Shown here in pieces: positions 10,301 to 16,999 of a stretch of DNA of 48,377 nucleotides. This DNA comes from Deltaproteobacteria bacterium (lineage in GTDB: Bacteria; Desulfobacterota; Binatia; UBA12015), in assembly GCA_016874715.1 (NCBI GenBank), contig VGTK01000016.1:1-48377 (forward strand). Direction: 5' to 3'. The notes under the pieces were generated by a model. The model worked only from the letters and a program-made list of their open reading frames with translations. It searched no databases and was not told the origin of the DNA. Position 1 is the first letter of the stretch; each line of letters starts with the position of its first letter. A program made the translations under genes and the position numbers.

Positions 10301-11316
10301 TCCGGCTGCGCGGCGGAGCCGTCGCGACCGGTCTTGGCGACCCGGACGGCAAGCCGGACGTCGACTTGAAGATGCGCGCCGCCGTGCTCGACGGGATGTT
10401 CACCGGAACCCTGAACCCCATGCAGGCGGCGACGACCGGCAAGATCTCCTTCAGCGGCGAGACGATGAAGGCGATGACGATCCAGGAGCTGCAGGACGAC
10501 ATGTCGCGCCTCTACAAGGACGCCCGCCGCGCGGCGGGCGATCCCGGCGACCTGGAGTCGATCCCCGAGCCGCCGAAGGCGGGCGCGCGCAAGGGGCCGG
10601 CGCAGGGAGCGGCGGCCGGGGCGCCCGGCTCGGCCACGACCGCGGCGGTCGCGGAAGCGTCCGCGCCGCGGATCGTCCGCGTGGGCGACATCCGCGACGA
10701 GGTCGTGCAGGTGGTCAACGAGCTGTTCGCCGCGGAGCTGATCACGGCGACCGGCGGCAACGTCAGCGTCAGGATTCCGGGGCGCGAGAACGAGGTGTGG
10801 ATCACCCCGAGCGCCATGTTCAAGGGCGACCTGCAGCCGACGATGCTGGTGCGGGTCGGCCTCGACGGTGCGGCTCTCGACGAGGATGCGCACTCGCCGT
10901 CGAGCGAGGTGCAGATGCACTGCGCCGTGTACCGCACGCGACCCGACGCGCACGCGGTCGTGCACGCGCACGCGCCGCACGCGACGATCCTGGTCAACTC
11001 GGGCACGCCGTTCCTGCCGATCTCGACCGAGGCGGCGTTCTTCGGCGACATCCCGCGCCTGCCGTTCCTCATGCCGGGAACCGACGACCTCGCGACGGCG
11101 GTGGCCGAGGCGGTCCGCGGCAGCTGGGCCGTGCTGATGGGCAACCATGGCCTGCTCGTGGCCGGGCGCAGCCTGCGTCGCGCGGCCGACATGGTCGAGA
11201 TCGTCGATCGCTCGTGCGAGGTGATCCTCGGCTGCTACGCGGTGGGGAAGGCGCCCAGCGTGCTGCCGGACGAGGTCTGCCGGATGCTCCGCAAGATGGG
11301 CGACCTGGTCGCCTGA
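7357..11316 (+). CDS. Four-domain fusion: FGGY kinase - D-2-hydroxyacid dehydrogenase - SCP2 - class II aldolase
   Basis: One uninterrupted 1319-residue frame. Residues 1 to about 515 are an FGGY carbohydrate kinase (ALDAGGGGGRC start; GGLSRS and EESALGAA near 415-445), most like AI-2/LsrK-type kinases. About 527-870 is a D-2-hydroxyacid dehydrogenase with NAD-binding GMGAVG from G688 and catalytic R772, E801 and H820. About 929-1057 is an SCP2 lipid-binding-type domain. About 1108-1319 is a class II (fuculose-phosphate type) aldolase with catalytic E1184 (SSEVQMH), zinc ligands H1203 and H1205 (HAH) and H1264 (GNHGLL). Ala/Pro-rich linkers flank the SCP2 domain. All catalytic residues are present, so three active enzymes in one chain are plausible. 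A GAGGAG site precedes the ATG. Domain calls are firm; the joint pathway, probably sugar-acid degradation, is inferred. Confidence 0.9.
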   Translation: MSRELLMALDAGGGGGRCLLVEIGTGRRVRAFRPWTHPVAPGTGGLGSDLDLPVLWQKLGDAAREAMGRAGASPGEVVAVAATSMRHTTILLDEAGDALFATTNHDGRAAMEAFALASEHGAEIYSRTGRWPNPVAAAARLRWLAANQPAVLARAVKMLTLGDWLAWRMCGALASDPTQANESLLLDVKQRCWATDLVRSLGFDAGLLPELRESGTRLGSLTDAAASHFGLLAGAPVVAGGGDTQLGALGGAAVRSGDVAVVGGTTMPLLLVTDRPRIDPEERLWLGCHAVPGRWVLESNAGPVGDNLTWLARLLTPGAPDPVARLLAEASFAPRGAAGVLSTLGAQVFSARELELPLGGLTLSHMATSDDAAARAAVARSAVEGIGHAVTANLAELERVGGVAPQELRLVGGLSRSDVFTAVLGEVTGLPILRGPTAEESALGAAICAGVGAGVFPDLAAGADALAGVERRFEPAPDACRTYVDLRDTWRRHFAARAEADAHARTAALTALFSRLGENTTDARCAVRPRILVTADMDDASLEALREIGDVEYASFRKVMRLLTGDTLVDALRGVQVFITEVDIVDGGVLAKATDLRVVASCRGDAVNVDVAACTAAGVPVLNAPGRNADAVADLAVAFLLMLARRLPAATAFLHEEGGEAGDMGRMGRAFSELQGRELWRKTVGLVGMGAVGRQVARRLAGFGTQVLVHDPFLTREQATMLDAELVTLDDLLERSDFVSLHAPVTEQTRHMIGAPQLARMKPTACLVNTARAALVDEPALVAALREGRLAGAALDVFAMEPPGWDDPLMQLGNVIATPHVGGNTVDVASHQGAIILDDLRRLLRGEKPRCALNPEAVADFDWTKPRPALSAAALAALGKRPGPAVTDLQRDRAADAGEDRAAAPTAAPAAAAASAAAPAGVAGAEHVVDDAVVAGFRTRVEKVLQAFCDGMASDAALLAVAADKDVTLRFTVTDLGLRFFIRLRGGAVATGLGDPDGKPDVDLKMRAAVLDGMFTGTLNPMQAATTGKISFSGETMKAMTIQELQDDMSRLYKDARRAAGDPGDLESIPEPPKAGARKGPAQGAAAGAPGSATTAAVAEASAPRIVRVGDIRDEVVQVVNELFAAELITATGGNVSVRIPGRENEVWITPSAMFKGDLQPTMLVRVGLDGAALDEDAHSPSSEVQMHCAVYRTRPDAHAVVHAHAPHATILVNSGTPFLPISTEAAFFGDIPRLPFLMPGTDDLATAVAEAVRGSWAVLMGNHGLLVAGRSLRRAADMVEIVDRSCEVILGCYAVGKAPSVLPDEVCRMLRKMGDLVA

Positions 11317-11321
11317 GGGCG

Positions 11322-11545
11322 GCGCGTCGCGACGGCGAACGCGAGGGCGGCGTCGAGCCCGGCCGCGGTCGCGCAGCGGTAGCCGCCGCGGCTCATGCCG
11401 AGGAGCCCCACCGGCGGTCCATGGCGGCGAGCTTGCCGCAGATCCGCTGGTGCGTCGTGTGCCAGACGAAGCCGCCGTCCTTCGATCGCCGATGCGTTCG
11501 TCGAGCACGACCGGCTCACCCGCGATCCGTGCTCGACTGTGGTCG
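11322..11545 (-). pseudogene. Possible decayed alpha/beta-hydrolase (dienelactone hydrolase-like) fragment
   Basis: The 326 bp between the fusion gene and the next gene has no convincing plus-strand gene. On the minus strand, around 11330-11410, one frame reads VGLLGMSRGGYRCATAAG, like the nucleophile elbow (GxSxG) and following helix of dienelactone-hydrolase-like enzymes. Weakly protein-like text continues upstream in a different frame (GGFVWHTTHQRICGKLAAM), as if by a frameshift. No start, no full domain and no ribosome site are visible. It could equally be chance similarity in GC-rich DNA. Confidence 0.22.
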
Positions 11546-11642
11546 ATCGTTCGCCCGAAACTGTTGACGATCCCGCGGTCGCCTGCGCACGTTGCCGGCG
11601 CTCGTCGCCGACAGCCGTCCGGGCAGGAGAGACGATCCGACC

Positions 11643-12080
11643 ATGAGCGAGCCCGCACCGACGGACGCAGCCGTCGCCCTCGAGGAGGGCTACTTCCACA
11701 TCCCGACCGCCGCCGGCGAGCCGCCGCGGCTGATTGGCACGCGCTGCAACGCGTGCGGCGAGCACTTCTACCCGCGCCGCGAGACCTGCGCGAAGTGCCT
11801 CTCGGAGGACACGGCGGAGACGCTGCTGTCCGCGCGCGGCACGCTCTACACGCACACGTTCCTCGTCGCGCCGGGCTTTGGCGACAACCAGAGCAAGGGC
11901 GACGGCTACGGCGTGGGGCAGATCGACCTGCCCGAAGGCCCGCGCGTGCAGGCGCTCCTGCTCGGCGAGCGCGGCAGCTTCCGCATCGGGATGCCGATGG
12001 AGATGGTCCTCGTGCCCACCGGCAAGGACAAGCAGGGCCGCGACCTGCTCATGTACCGCTTCCGCGCGGTGGAGGGCTGA
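11643..12080 (+). CDS. Zn-ribbon and OB-fold protein (DUF35 family), partner of a thiolase-like enzyme
   Basis: A 145-residue protein. An N-terminal rubredoxin-like zinc ribbon uses C35/C38 and C49/C52 (CNAC, CAKC), followed by an OB-fold (about 60-140). Members of this family form complexes with thiolase-fold enzymes, as in steroid side-chain degradation (ChsH2 domain with Ltp2) and benzoylsuccinyl-CoA thiolase (BbsA with BbsB), where the OB domain helps bind acyl-CoA. Start ATG 11643 is chosen because an AGGAGA site lies about 13 bp upstream; an in-frame ATG at 11592 lacks one. The thiolase gene begins 2 bp after this stop, so the two are almost certainly translated together as partners. 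The acyl-CoA substrate is unknown. Confidence 0.88.
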   Translation: MSEPAPTDAAVALEEGYFHIPTAAGEPPRLIGTRCNACGEHFYPRRETCAKCLSEDTAETLLSARGTLYTHTFLVAPGFGDNQSKGDGYGVGQIDLPEGPRVQALLLGERGSFRIGMPMEMVLVPTGKDKQGRDLLMYRFRAVEG

Positions 12081-12082
12081 GC

Positions 12083-13222
12083 GTGCGCGACGTCGTCGTC
12101 CTCGGGGTCGGCATGCACCGCTTCGGGATCCACCGGAAGATCCCGATGTCGCAGCTCGTGCGCACCGCGGGGCGCGCGGCACTGGACGATGCGGGCATCG
12201 GCTTTCGCGACGTGCAGGCGGCCTACGTCGGCTACCTGCACGCCCCGGTGATGAGCGCACCGAAGCAGATGAAGGAGTTCGGGCTGACGGGCATCCCGCT
12301 GCTGCACGTCGAGAACGCGTCGGCGACCGGCTCGGTCGCGTTCCGCGAGGCGTGGATGGCGGTCTCCGGCGGACACCACGACTGCGCGCTGGCGATCGGC
12401 TTCGACAAGTTCAGCGACCTGCGCTTCGACGTCAGCGCGCAGTCGCGCAACATCGAGGGCACGATCCTGCCGGTCGCGTTCTTCGCCATGTGGGCGACCC
12501 GCCGGATGCACGAGCGCGGCACGACGCGCGAGCACCTGGCGCGGATCGCGGCCAAGAACTGGAACAACGGCGCGTTGAACCCGATGAGCGATCGCCAGCC
12601 CGACCACCGGATCACGGTCGAGGAAGTGCTGGCCGCGAAGACGATCTCGGACCCGCTCACCGCGATGATGTCCTGCCCGGTCGACGACGGGGCCGCGGCC
12701 GCGATCGTCTGCACGCGTGAGTTCGCCGACCGCGTCGCGCCCGGGCGGCCGCGCGTGGTCGTCAAGGCATCGGTGCTGCGCAGCGAGACCTACACGCCGG
12801 GCCACACGTTCCTCGGTGCGGTGATCGGTCCGCAGCAGATGACCACCGACACCGCGCAGGCCGCGTACGAGGCATCGGGCATCGGCCCCGAGGACATCGA
12901 CCTCGTGCAGTGCCACGACGCGTTCTCGATCGAGGAGCTCGAGTACTACGAGCTGCTCGGCTTCTGCCGCCCCGGCGAGGCCGAATCCCTGCTCGAGTCC
13001 GGCGCAACGGAGATCGGCGGGCGCATCCCGTTCTCCACCGACGGCGGGCTCATCGCGCGCGGCCACCCCGGCGGCCCGACCGGCCTCGCCCAGCTCTGGG
13101 AGACGACCCTGCAGCTGCGCGGCGAGGCGGGGAAACGTCAGGTCGAGGGCGCGCGCACGGGTCTCTGCCACCTCGTCGGCGGGGGCAGCGTCGCGATCTG
13201 TACGATCCTGCAGCGGGAGTAG
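12083..13222 (+). CDS. Thiolase-fold acyl-CoA enzyme lacking the usual active-site Cys
   Basis: A 379-residue SCP-X/lipid-transfer-protein type thiolase homolog starting at GTG 12083, right after the Zn-ribbon gene. The nucleophile segment reads VENASATGSVAF, placing S80 where thiolases have Cys (typically CATGS). The HDAF segment near residue 277 and the C-terminal GHPGGPTG loop are present. Loss of the Cys argues against ordinary Claisen-type thiolysis. Related proteins such as Ltp2 act as retro-aldolases on beta-hydroxyacyl-CoA with a DUF35 partner, so a C-C lyase or aldolase role is a reasonable alternative. The gene ends facing the convergent trxB, with a hairpin repeat array between them. 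Family call is strong; reaction uncertain. Confidence 0.85.
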   Translation: MRDVVVLGVGMHRFGIHRKIPMSQLVRTAGRAALDDAGIGFRDVQAAYVGYLHAPVMSAPKQMKEFGLTGIPLLHVENASATGSVAFREAWMAVSGGHHDCALAIGFDKFSDLRFDVSAQSRNIEGTILPVAFFAMWATRRMHERGTTREHLARIAAKNWNNGALNPMSDRQPDHRITVEEVLAAKTISDPLTAMMSCPVDDGAAAAIVCTREFADRVAPGRPRVVVKASVLRSETYTPGHTFLGAVIGPQQMTTDTAQAAYEASGIGPEDIDLVQCHDAFSIEELEYYELLGFCRPGEAESLLESGATEIGGRIPFSTDGGLIARGHPGGPTGLAQLWETTLQLRGEAGKRQVEGARTGLCHLVGGGSVAICTILQRE

Positions 13223-13334
13223 ATGCGTACTCGACGAGGCTCTGCGAGCGGTGACACGGCAGCGCCAGTCCATCTCGAGTCTTGCGGCCCGGCGGCACGG
13301 CTCTGCCGTCCGACCGTGCGTCGTGCGGGCCGGC

Positions 13335-13553
13335 GGTGCAGACGGCTACTCGCCGTGCGCGACTCGTTTTGCGCGCGGCTATTCGCCGTGCGCGACTCTT
13401 CTGCGCACGGCTATTCGCCGTGCGCGACTCTTCTGCGCACGGCTATTCGCCGTGCGCGACTCTTTTGCGCACGGCTATTCGCCGTGCGCGACTCTTTTGC
13501 GCACGGCTATTCGCCGTGCGCGACTCTTTTGCGCACGGCTATTCGCCGTGCGC
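13335..13553 (+). repeat. Tandem array of seven 32-bp hairpin units derived from the trxB 3' end
   Basis: Seven head-to-tail units, with a shared GGCT anchor at 13344, 13377, 13409, 13441, 13473, 13505 and 13537. The spacing is 33 bp once, then 32 bp five times. Each full unit has perfect inverted arms GCGCACGGC and GCCGTGCGC around TATTC, then GACTCTTTT; the two leftmost copies are slightly degenerate. The rightmost unit contains the last codons and stop of trxB (minus strand, A-H-G-E-stop), so the array looks like serial duplication of that gene end. Arms of adjacent units can also pair across the 9-nt spacer. The 316-bp gap between the convergent genes holds essentially only this array. 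The short open frames across it encode the repeat and are not genes. Confidence 0.9.
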
Positions 13554-14483
13554 TTCCAAGTACCGCTCGGCGTCGATCGCCGACATGCAGCCCGTGCCGG
13601 CAGCGGTGATGGCCTGGCGGTAGGTCGGGTCTTGCACGTCGCCGCAGGCGAACACGCCCGGGACGTTGGTCGCGGTCGAGCGCGGCTGGGTGACGATGTA
13701 GCCGCGCTCGTCCATGTCGATCGTGCCGCGGAAGAGCTTGGTGTTGGGCTCGTGGCCGATCGCCATGAAGACGCCGTCGGTCGCGACGCGCGTGGCGGCG
13801 CCGGTCTTCAGGTTCTTCAGCGTCACCGCCTCCACGCCGCCTTCCTTGGTGCCGTGGATCTCCTCGATCGTGCTGTCCCACGCGAACTCGATCTTCGGGT
13901 TCGCCATGGCGCGGTCCTGCATGATCTTCGATGCACGCAGCGTGTCGCGGCGGTGCACGACGACGACCTTGCTCGCGTAGCGCGTGAGGAAGTTGGCCTC
14001 CTCCATCGCGGTGTCGCCGCCGCCGACGACCATCACGTGCTTGTTCTTGAAGAAGAAGCCGTCGCAGGTCGCGCACGCCGAGACGCCGTAGCCCATCAGC
14101 AGCGACTCCGAAGGTAGACCGAGCAGCTTCGCCGTCGCGCCGGTCGAGATGACGAGTGTCTCGGCGACGACCTTGCCGCCGTCGGCGAGCGAGAGCGTGA
14201 ACGGCCGCTTCGACAGGTCGACCGCCGTCACCTCGGTGGGCAGGAACTTCGTGCCGAAGCGCTCCGCCTGCTTGCGGAACAGCTCGACGATCTCCGGACC
14301 CAGGATGCCGTCGGGGAAGCCGGGGAAGTTCTCGACGTCGGTGGTGATCGTGAGCTGGCCGCCGGGCTGGCCGCCGTCGATGACGACGGGGCCCAGGTTC
14401 GCGCGCGCGGCGTAGAGCGCCGCCGTCAGGCCGGCGGGGCCCGAGCCGAGGATCACGACCTTGTAGTGGTGTTCGGACGACAT
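13539..14483 (-). CDS. trxB: Thioredoxin reductase (NADPH)
   Basis: A 314-residue low-molecular-weight thioredoxin reductase, which passes electrons from NADPH through FAD to thioredoxin. FAD-binding GSGPAG is at residues 13-18. The redox-active CATC is C137/C140 (ACATCDG), the NADPH motif GGGDTAMEEA follows near 157, and the C-terminal FAD motif GVFACGDVQD is present. The start is ATG at 14483 with GAGAGA upstream; the frame stays open further upstream, but the usual N-terminus (residues HYKVVILGSG) begins here. The last four codons and stop lie inside the final hairpin of the 32-bp repeat array. The upstream nitroreductase gene ends 49 bp away on the same strand. Confidence 0.96.
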   Translation of the reverse strand: MSSEHHYKVVILGSGPAGLTAALYAARANLGPVVIDGGQPGGQLTITTDVENFPGFPDGILGPEIVELFRKQAERFGTKFLPTEVTAVDLSKRPFTLSLADGGKVVAETLVISTGATAKLLGLPSESLLMGYGVSACATCDGFFFKNKHVMVVGGGDTAMEEANFLTRYASKVVVVHRRDTLRASKIMQDRAMANPKIEFAWDSTIEEIHGTKEGGVEAVTLKNLKTGAATRVATDGVFMAIGHEPNTKLFRGTIDMDERGYIVTQPRSTATNVPGVFACGDVQDPTYRQAITAAGTGCMSAIDAERYLEAHGE

Positions 14484-14532
14484 GCCGGCGTTCTCTCTCG
14501 TGTCAGCGGATGCGTGCGCATCCGGATGGCCA

Positions 14533-15222
14533 TCAACTCGCTTCGGTGGAGTCGCGCGCTTCCTCGCCCGTGTAGTGATCGAAGTACAGGCACTCGTCGA
14601 TGCTCGCACGGACCGGACGCCGGTAGGGCACCTTCGGCCAGCCGATCGGCAGCATCGCGATCGACGGACGGTTCTCCGGCAGGCCGAGCCAGCGGTCCAC
14701 CTCGTCGCGGAACGTGAGGTGGATGTTGGTCAGGGACGCGCCGAGCCCGACCGCGCGGCAGGCGAGCAGCACGTTCTGGATCGCCGGGTAGAGCCCCTGC
14801 GGCTGGGCGCTCCCGCGGCGCGTCCAGCCGGCGACGAAGAGGTGCACCGGGGCCTCGTGCAGGTGCTCCGACAGGTAGACGCCGCCGGCGAGGATCTTGT
14901 GCCGCCACTCCGGGTAGCCCGGCTTCTTCGACGCGTCGATCGCCGGCTGTATGTACGGCCGGAACGCCGCGCGGTACTTGTCGGCGAACCATGCCCGCCG
15001 CGCTGGATCCGTCACGGCGATGAAGCACCACGGCTGGCGGTTGCCGCCGCTGGCGGCGAACGTCCCGGCCTCGCAGACCTTGCGGATCAGCGCCGGCGGT
15101 ACGGGATCCGGCTTCAGCCGCCGGATCGCGCACGCCGTGCGAATGCCCTCGAGGAGCGGGACGTCCTCGCCGAGCGTCGCGACGTCGATGCAGGCGACGT
15201 CGATGTCGGCGACGGCGCTCAC
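14533..15222 (-). CDS. Nitroreductase family protein
   Basis: A 229-residue FMN-dependent nitroreductase-fold protein, which would use NAD(P)H to reduce nitro groups, quinones or related acceptors. The N-terminal RRLKPDPVP segment and [16 protein letters not shown] are the typical FMN-binding region, and GLGASLTN lies in the C-terminal half. The GTG start at 15222 overlaps the cysC stop by 4 bp (GTGA), implying translational coupling to cysC. The alternative is an extended start inside cysC, which is unlikely. Physiological substrate unknown; the family also includes dehalogenases and flavin-cannibalising enzymes. Confidence 0.88.
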   Translation of the reverse strand: MSAVADIDVACIDVATLGEDVPLLEGIRTACAIRRLKPDPVPPALIRKVCEAGTFAASGGNRQPWCFIAVTDPARRAWFADKYRAAFRPYIQPAIDASKKPGYPEWRHKILAGGVYLSEHLHEAPVHLFVAGWTRRGSAQPQGLYPAIQNVLLACRAVGLGASLTNIHLTFRDEVDRWLGLPENRPSIAMLPIGWPKVPYRRPVRASIDECLYFDHYTGEEARDSTEAS

Positions 15223-15833
15223 GCGCGCGGGATGTAGCCCTTCTCCTCGAGGAAGGAGATGACCTTGGCGACGCTCTGCTCCTCGCTGAGCTGGTGCGTC
15301 GGCAGCGTGAGCTCGGCCTTTTCCGGCGCCTCGTACGGCGCCGAGATGCCGGTGAACTCCTTGATCTGGCCGGCGCGAGCCTTGGCGTAGAGGCCCTTGA
15401 CGTCGCGCTTCTCGCACTCCTCGACCGGGCAGTCGACGTGCACCTCGAGGAAGTCGCCCGCGCCCATCAGCGCGCGGACCTTGTCCCGATCCGCGCGATA
15501 CGGCGAGATGAACGCGGTCAGCGCGACGAGCCCTGCGTCGTTGAACAGCTTCGCGACCTCGCCGATGCGGCGGATGTTCTCGGTGCGGTCCTCGGGCGAG
15601 AAGCCGAGGTTGGCGTTCAGGCCGTGGCGGATGTTGTCGCCGTCCAGGATGTAGGTGCGGACGCCGCGGTCCCACAGCGCCTTCTCGACGGCGACGGCGA
15701 CCGTCGACTTGCCCGAGCCCGACAGGCCGGTGAACCACACGGTGAAACCCTTGTGGCCGTTGATCTTCTCGCGGTCGTCGCGGGTGACGTTACCCGCGTG
15801 CCAGACGATGTTGGTGGCCTTGCGCTCGGTCAT
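15219..15833 (-). CDS. cysC: Adenylylsulfate (APS) kinase
   Basis: A 204-residue APS kinase that phosphorylates adenosine 5'-phosphosulfate to PAPS for sulfate assimilation or sulfotransfer. The P-loop GLSGSGKS is at residues 36-43. The [10 protein letters not shown] substrate motif, [13 protein letters not shown] and the ISPYRADRD loop are all intact. It starts at ATG 15833 in the cytosolic stand-alone form; no sulfate adenylyltransferase gene (cysD, cysN or sat) is in the window. Its stop overlaps the GTG of the downstream nitroreductase gene. A GAAAGGAC stretch lies just before the start. Confidence 0.95.
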   Translation of the reverse strand: MTERKATNIVWHAGNVTRDDREKINGHKGFTVWFTGLSGSGKSTVAVAVEKALWDRGVRTYILDGDNIRHGLNANLGFSPEDRTENIRRIGEVAKLFNDAGLVALTAFISPYRADRDKVRALMGAGDFLEVHVDCPVEECEKRDVKGLYAKARAGQIKEFTGISAPYEAPEKAELTLPTHQLSEEQSVAKVISFLEEKGYIPRA

Positions 15834-15899
15834 TGCTGCGTCGTCCTTTCGGGGAGAGGGGGTGGGAACGGATTCGGATAGTCGTCCCCCGGAACCCTG

Positions 15900-16952
15900 T
15901 CAATTTGCGGACTTCTTCGTGCGCCTGGACGTGGTGGAGGGCGCCCTGGCATTCGCCTTGCCCTTGGCCTTGACCTGGCGCTGGACCTGCCTGGGCTTGC
16001 CGCCCGCCTCCTCTGCGGGCGCGGCCCCGCCGTCGAGACGGTCGGCGAGCGCCAGTACCGTGTCGATGTAGGAGTCCGAGCGATTGTAGTGCCAGATGAC
16101 GCGCCGCTTCTCGGCGCGCGAGATGCCCGGCCGCCAGCCGTGCGACGCGAGGTAGTTGGCGCACGAGAAGATGGCGTCGTCGGCGTCGTACAGGCTGACG
16201 CGACCGTCGCCGTTGCCGTCCGCGCCGTAGCTCAGGTAGCTGCGTGGCAGGAATTGCGGCATGCCGAACGCGCCGGATCCCGAGCCGCGCAGCGCCAGCG
16301 GGTCCATGTCGAGCCGGTCGGACACCTGGAAGGTCGCGAGCACCTCCGGGTAGAAGGTGTTCTCGAGGTAGCGGCCGCGCTCGCGGGTACGCTCCTCGAT
16401 CGCCGGATCGTAGCCGGTCTCGGTATGCCGCGTGATGTTGTCGCGCAGGTTCTCGGGTTCGTTCGCCATCGCGAGCCGCGCGAGGCGGAACAGCACCACC
16501 TCTTTTCCCGTGTTGCGCCCGCAGCCCGACTCGACGTGGATGATCGACGCGACCACGGTGGCCGGAACGCCGAAGCGCTCCTCCGCCTCCCGCAGCGCAC
16601 GCTCGTGCGACGCCTTGCAGCGGCGGGCGAGGGCGACGCTCGCCGGCTGGGTGAAGCCGCGGTAGAGCGCGCTCGACTCGCGCGGGTAAAGGCTGAACTG
16701 CAGTCCGGTGAACGGCTCGACGCGCGGGTCGGTGAACACGCGGCGCACCTGCCGGGGATCGACGCCGTCGGCGACCAGCTTCTCGACGATGTAGTCCCAG
16801 CCGCGGTAGTTCGCGGCGAGCGGCTCGGGCTCGCGCTGCGCGTGCGCGTCGCCGGCACCGATCGGCGCCAGCGCGGCGAGCATCGCCAGGGCGATCGCGC
16901 GCAGGATGCGCCCGATCCGGTGGCCTGCTACCGCGCTGGATCTGCACCGCAC
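15900..16952 (-). CDS. mltB: Lytic murein transglycosylase, MltB type (GH103)
   Basis: About 350 residues. It cleaves peptidoglycan between MurNAc and GlcNAc to leave 1,6-anhydro ends. A signal peptide (about residues 1-39, ending GAGDAHA) suggests periplasmic location; there is no lipobox Cys at the junction, so this is a soluble form. The catalytic Glu is E141 in IIHVESGCGRNTGK. The SGAFGMPQFLPRSY segment and the following substrate-groove residues match the family. The C-terminus is a Lys/Arg/Ala-rich tail of about 45 residues. The start is uncertain: GTG 16952 has GAGG at 9 nt, while TTG 16961 has GAGGGG at 7 nt. It lies 47 bp downstream of the acyl-CoA dehydrogenase on the same strand. 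Confidence 0.9.
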   Translation of the reverse strand: MRCRSSAVAGHRIGRILRAIALAMLAALAPIGAGDAHAQREPEPLAANYRGWDYIVEKLVADGVDPRQVRRVFTDPRVEPFTGLQFSLYPRESSALYRGFTQPASVALARRCKASHERALREAEERFGVPATVVASIIHVESGCGRNTGKEVVLFRLARLAMANEPENLRDNITRHTETGYDPAIEERTRERGRYLENTFYPEVLATFQVSDRLDMDPLALRGSGSGAFGMPQFLPRSYLSYGADGNGDGRVSLYDADDAIFSCANYLASHGWRPGISRAEKRRVIWHYNRSDSYIDTVLALADRLDGGAAPAEEAGGKPRQVQRQVKAKGKANARAPSTTSRRTKKSAN

Positions 16953-16999
16953 CGCTGCCAACCTCGTTCCCCTCGCGTCCGCTCCCGGGAGCGCCGCGC

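Noticed and set aside
7357..11316. The fusion gene as an assembly error
   Set aside because: The frame runs unbroken through three Ala/Pro linkers with normal codon character and no internal ribosome site. I cannot exclude an error without reads, but nothing in the sequence suggests one.
13335..13553. CRISPR array
   Set aside because: The units repeat as a whole at 32 bp with no distinct spacers. The arms are palindromic, the unit derives from the trxB end, and no cas genes are present.
13223..13623. Plus-strand open frames across the repeat array (128 and 113 residues)
   Set aside because: They encode only the translated 32-bp repeat and run into the 3' end of trxB on the other strand.
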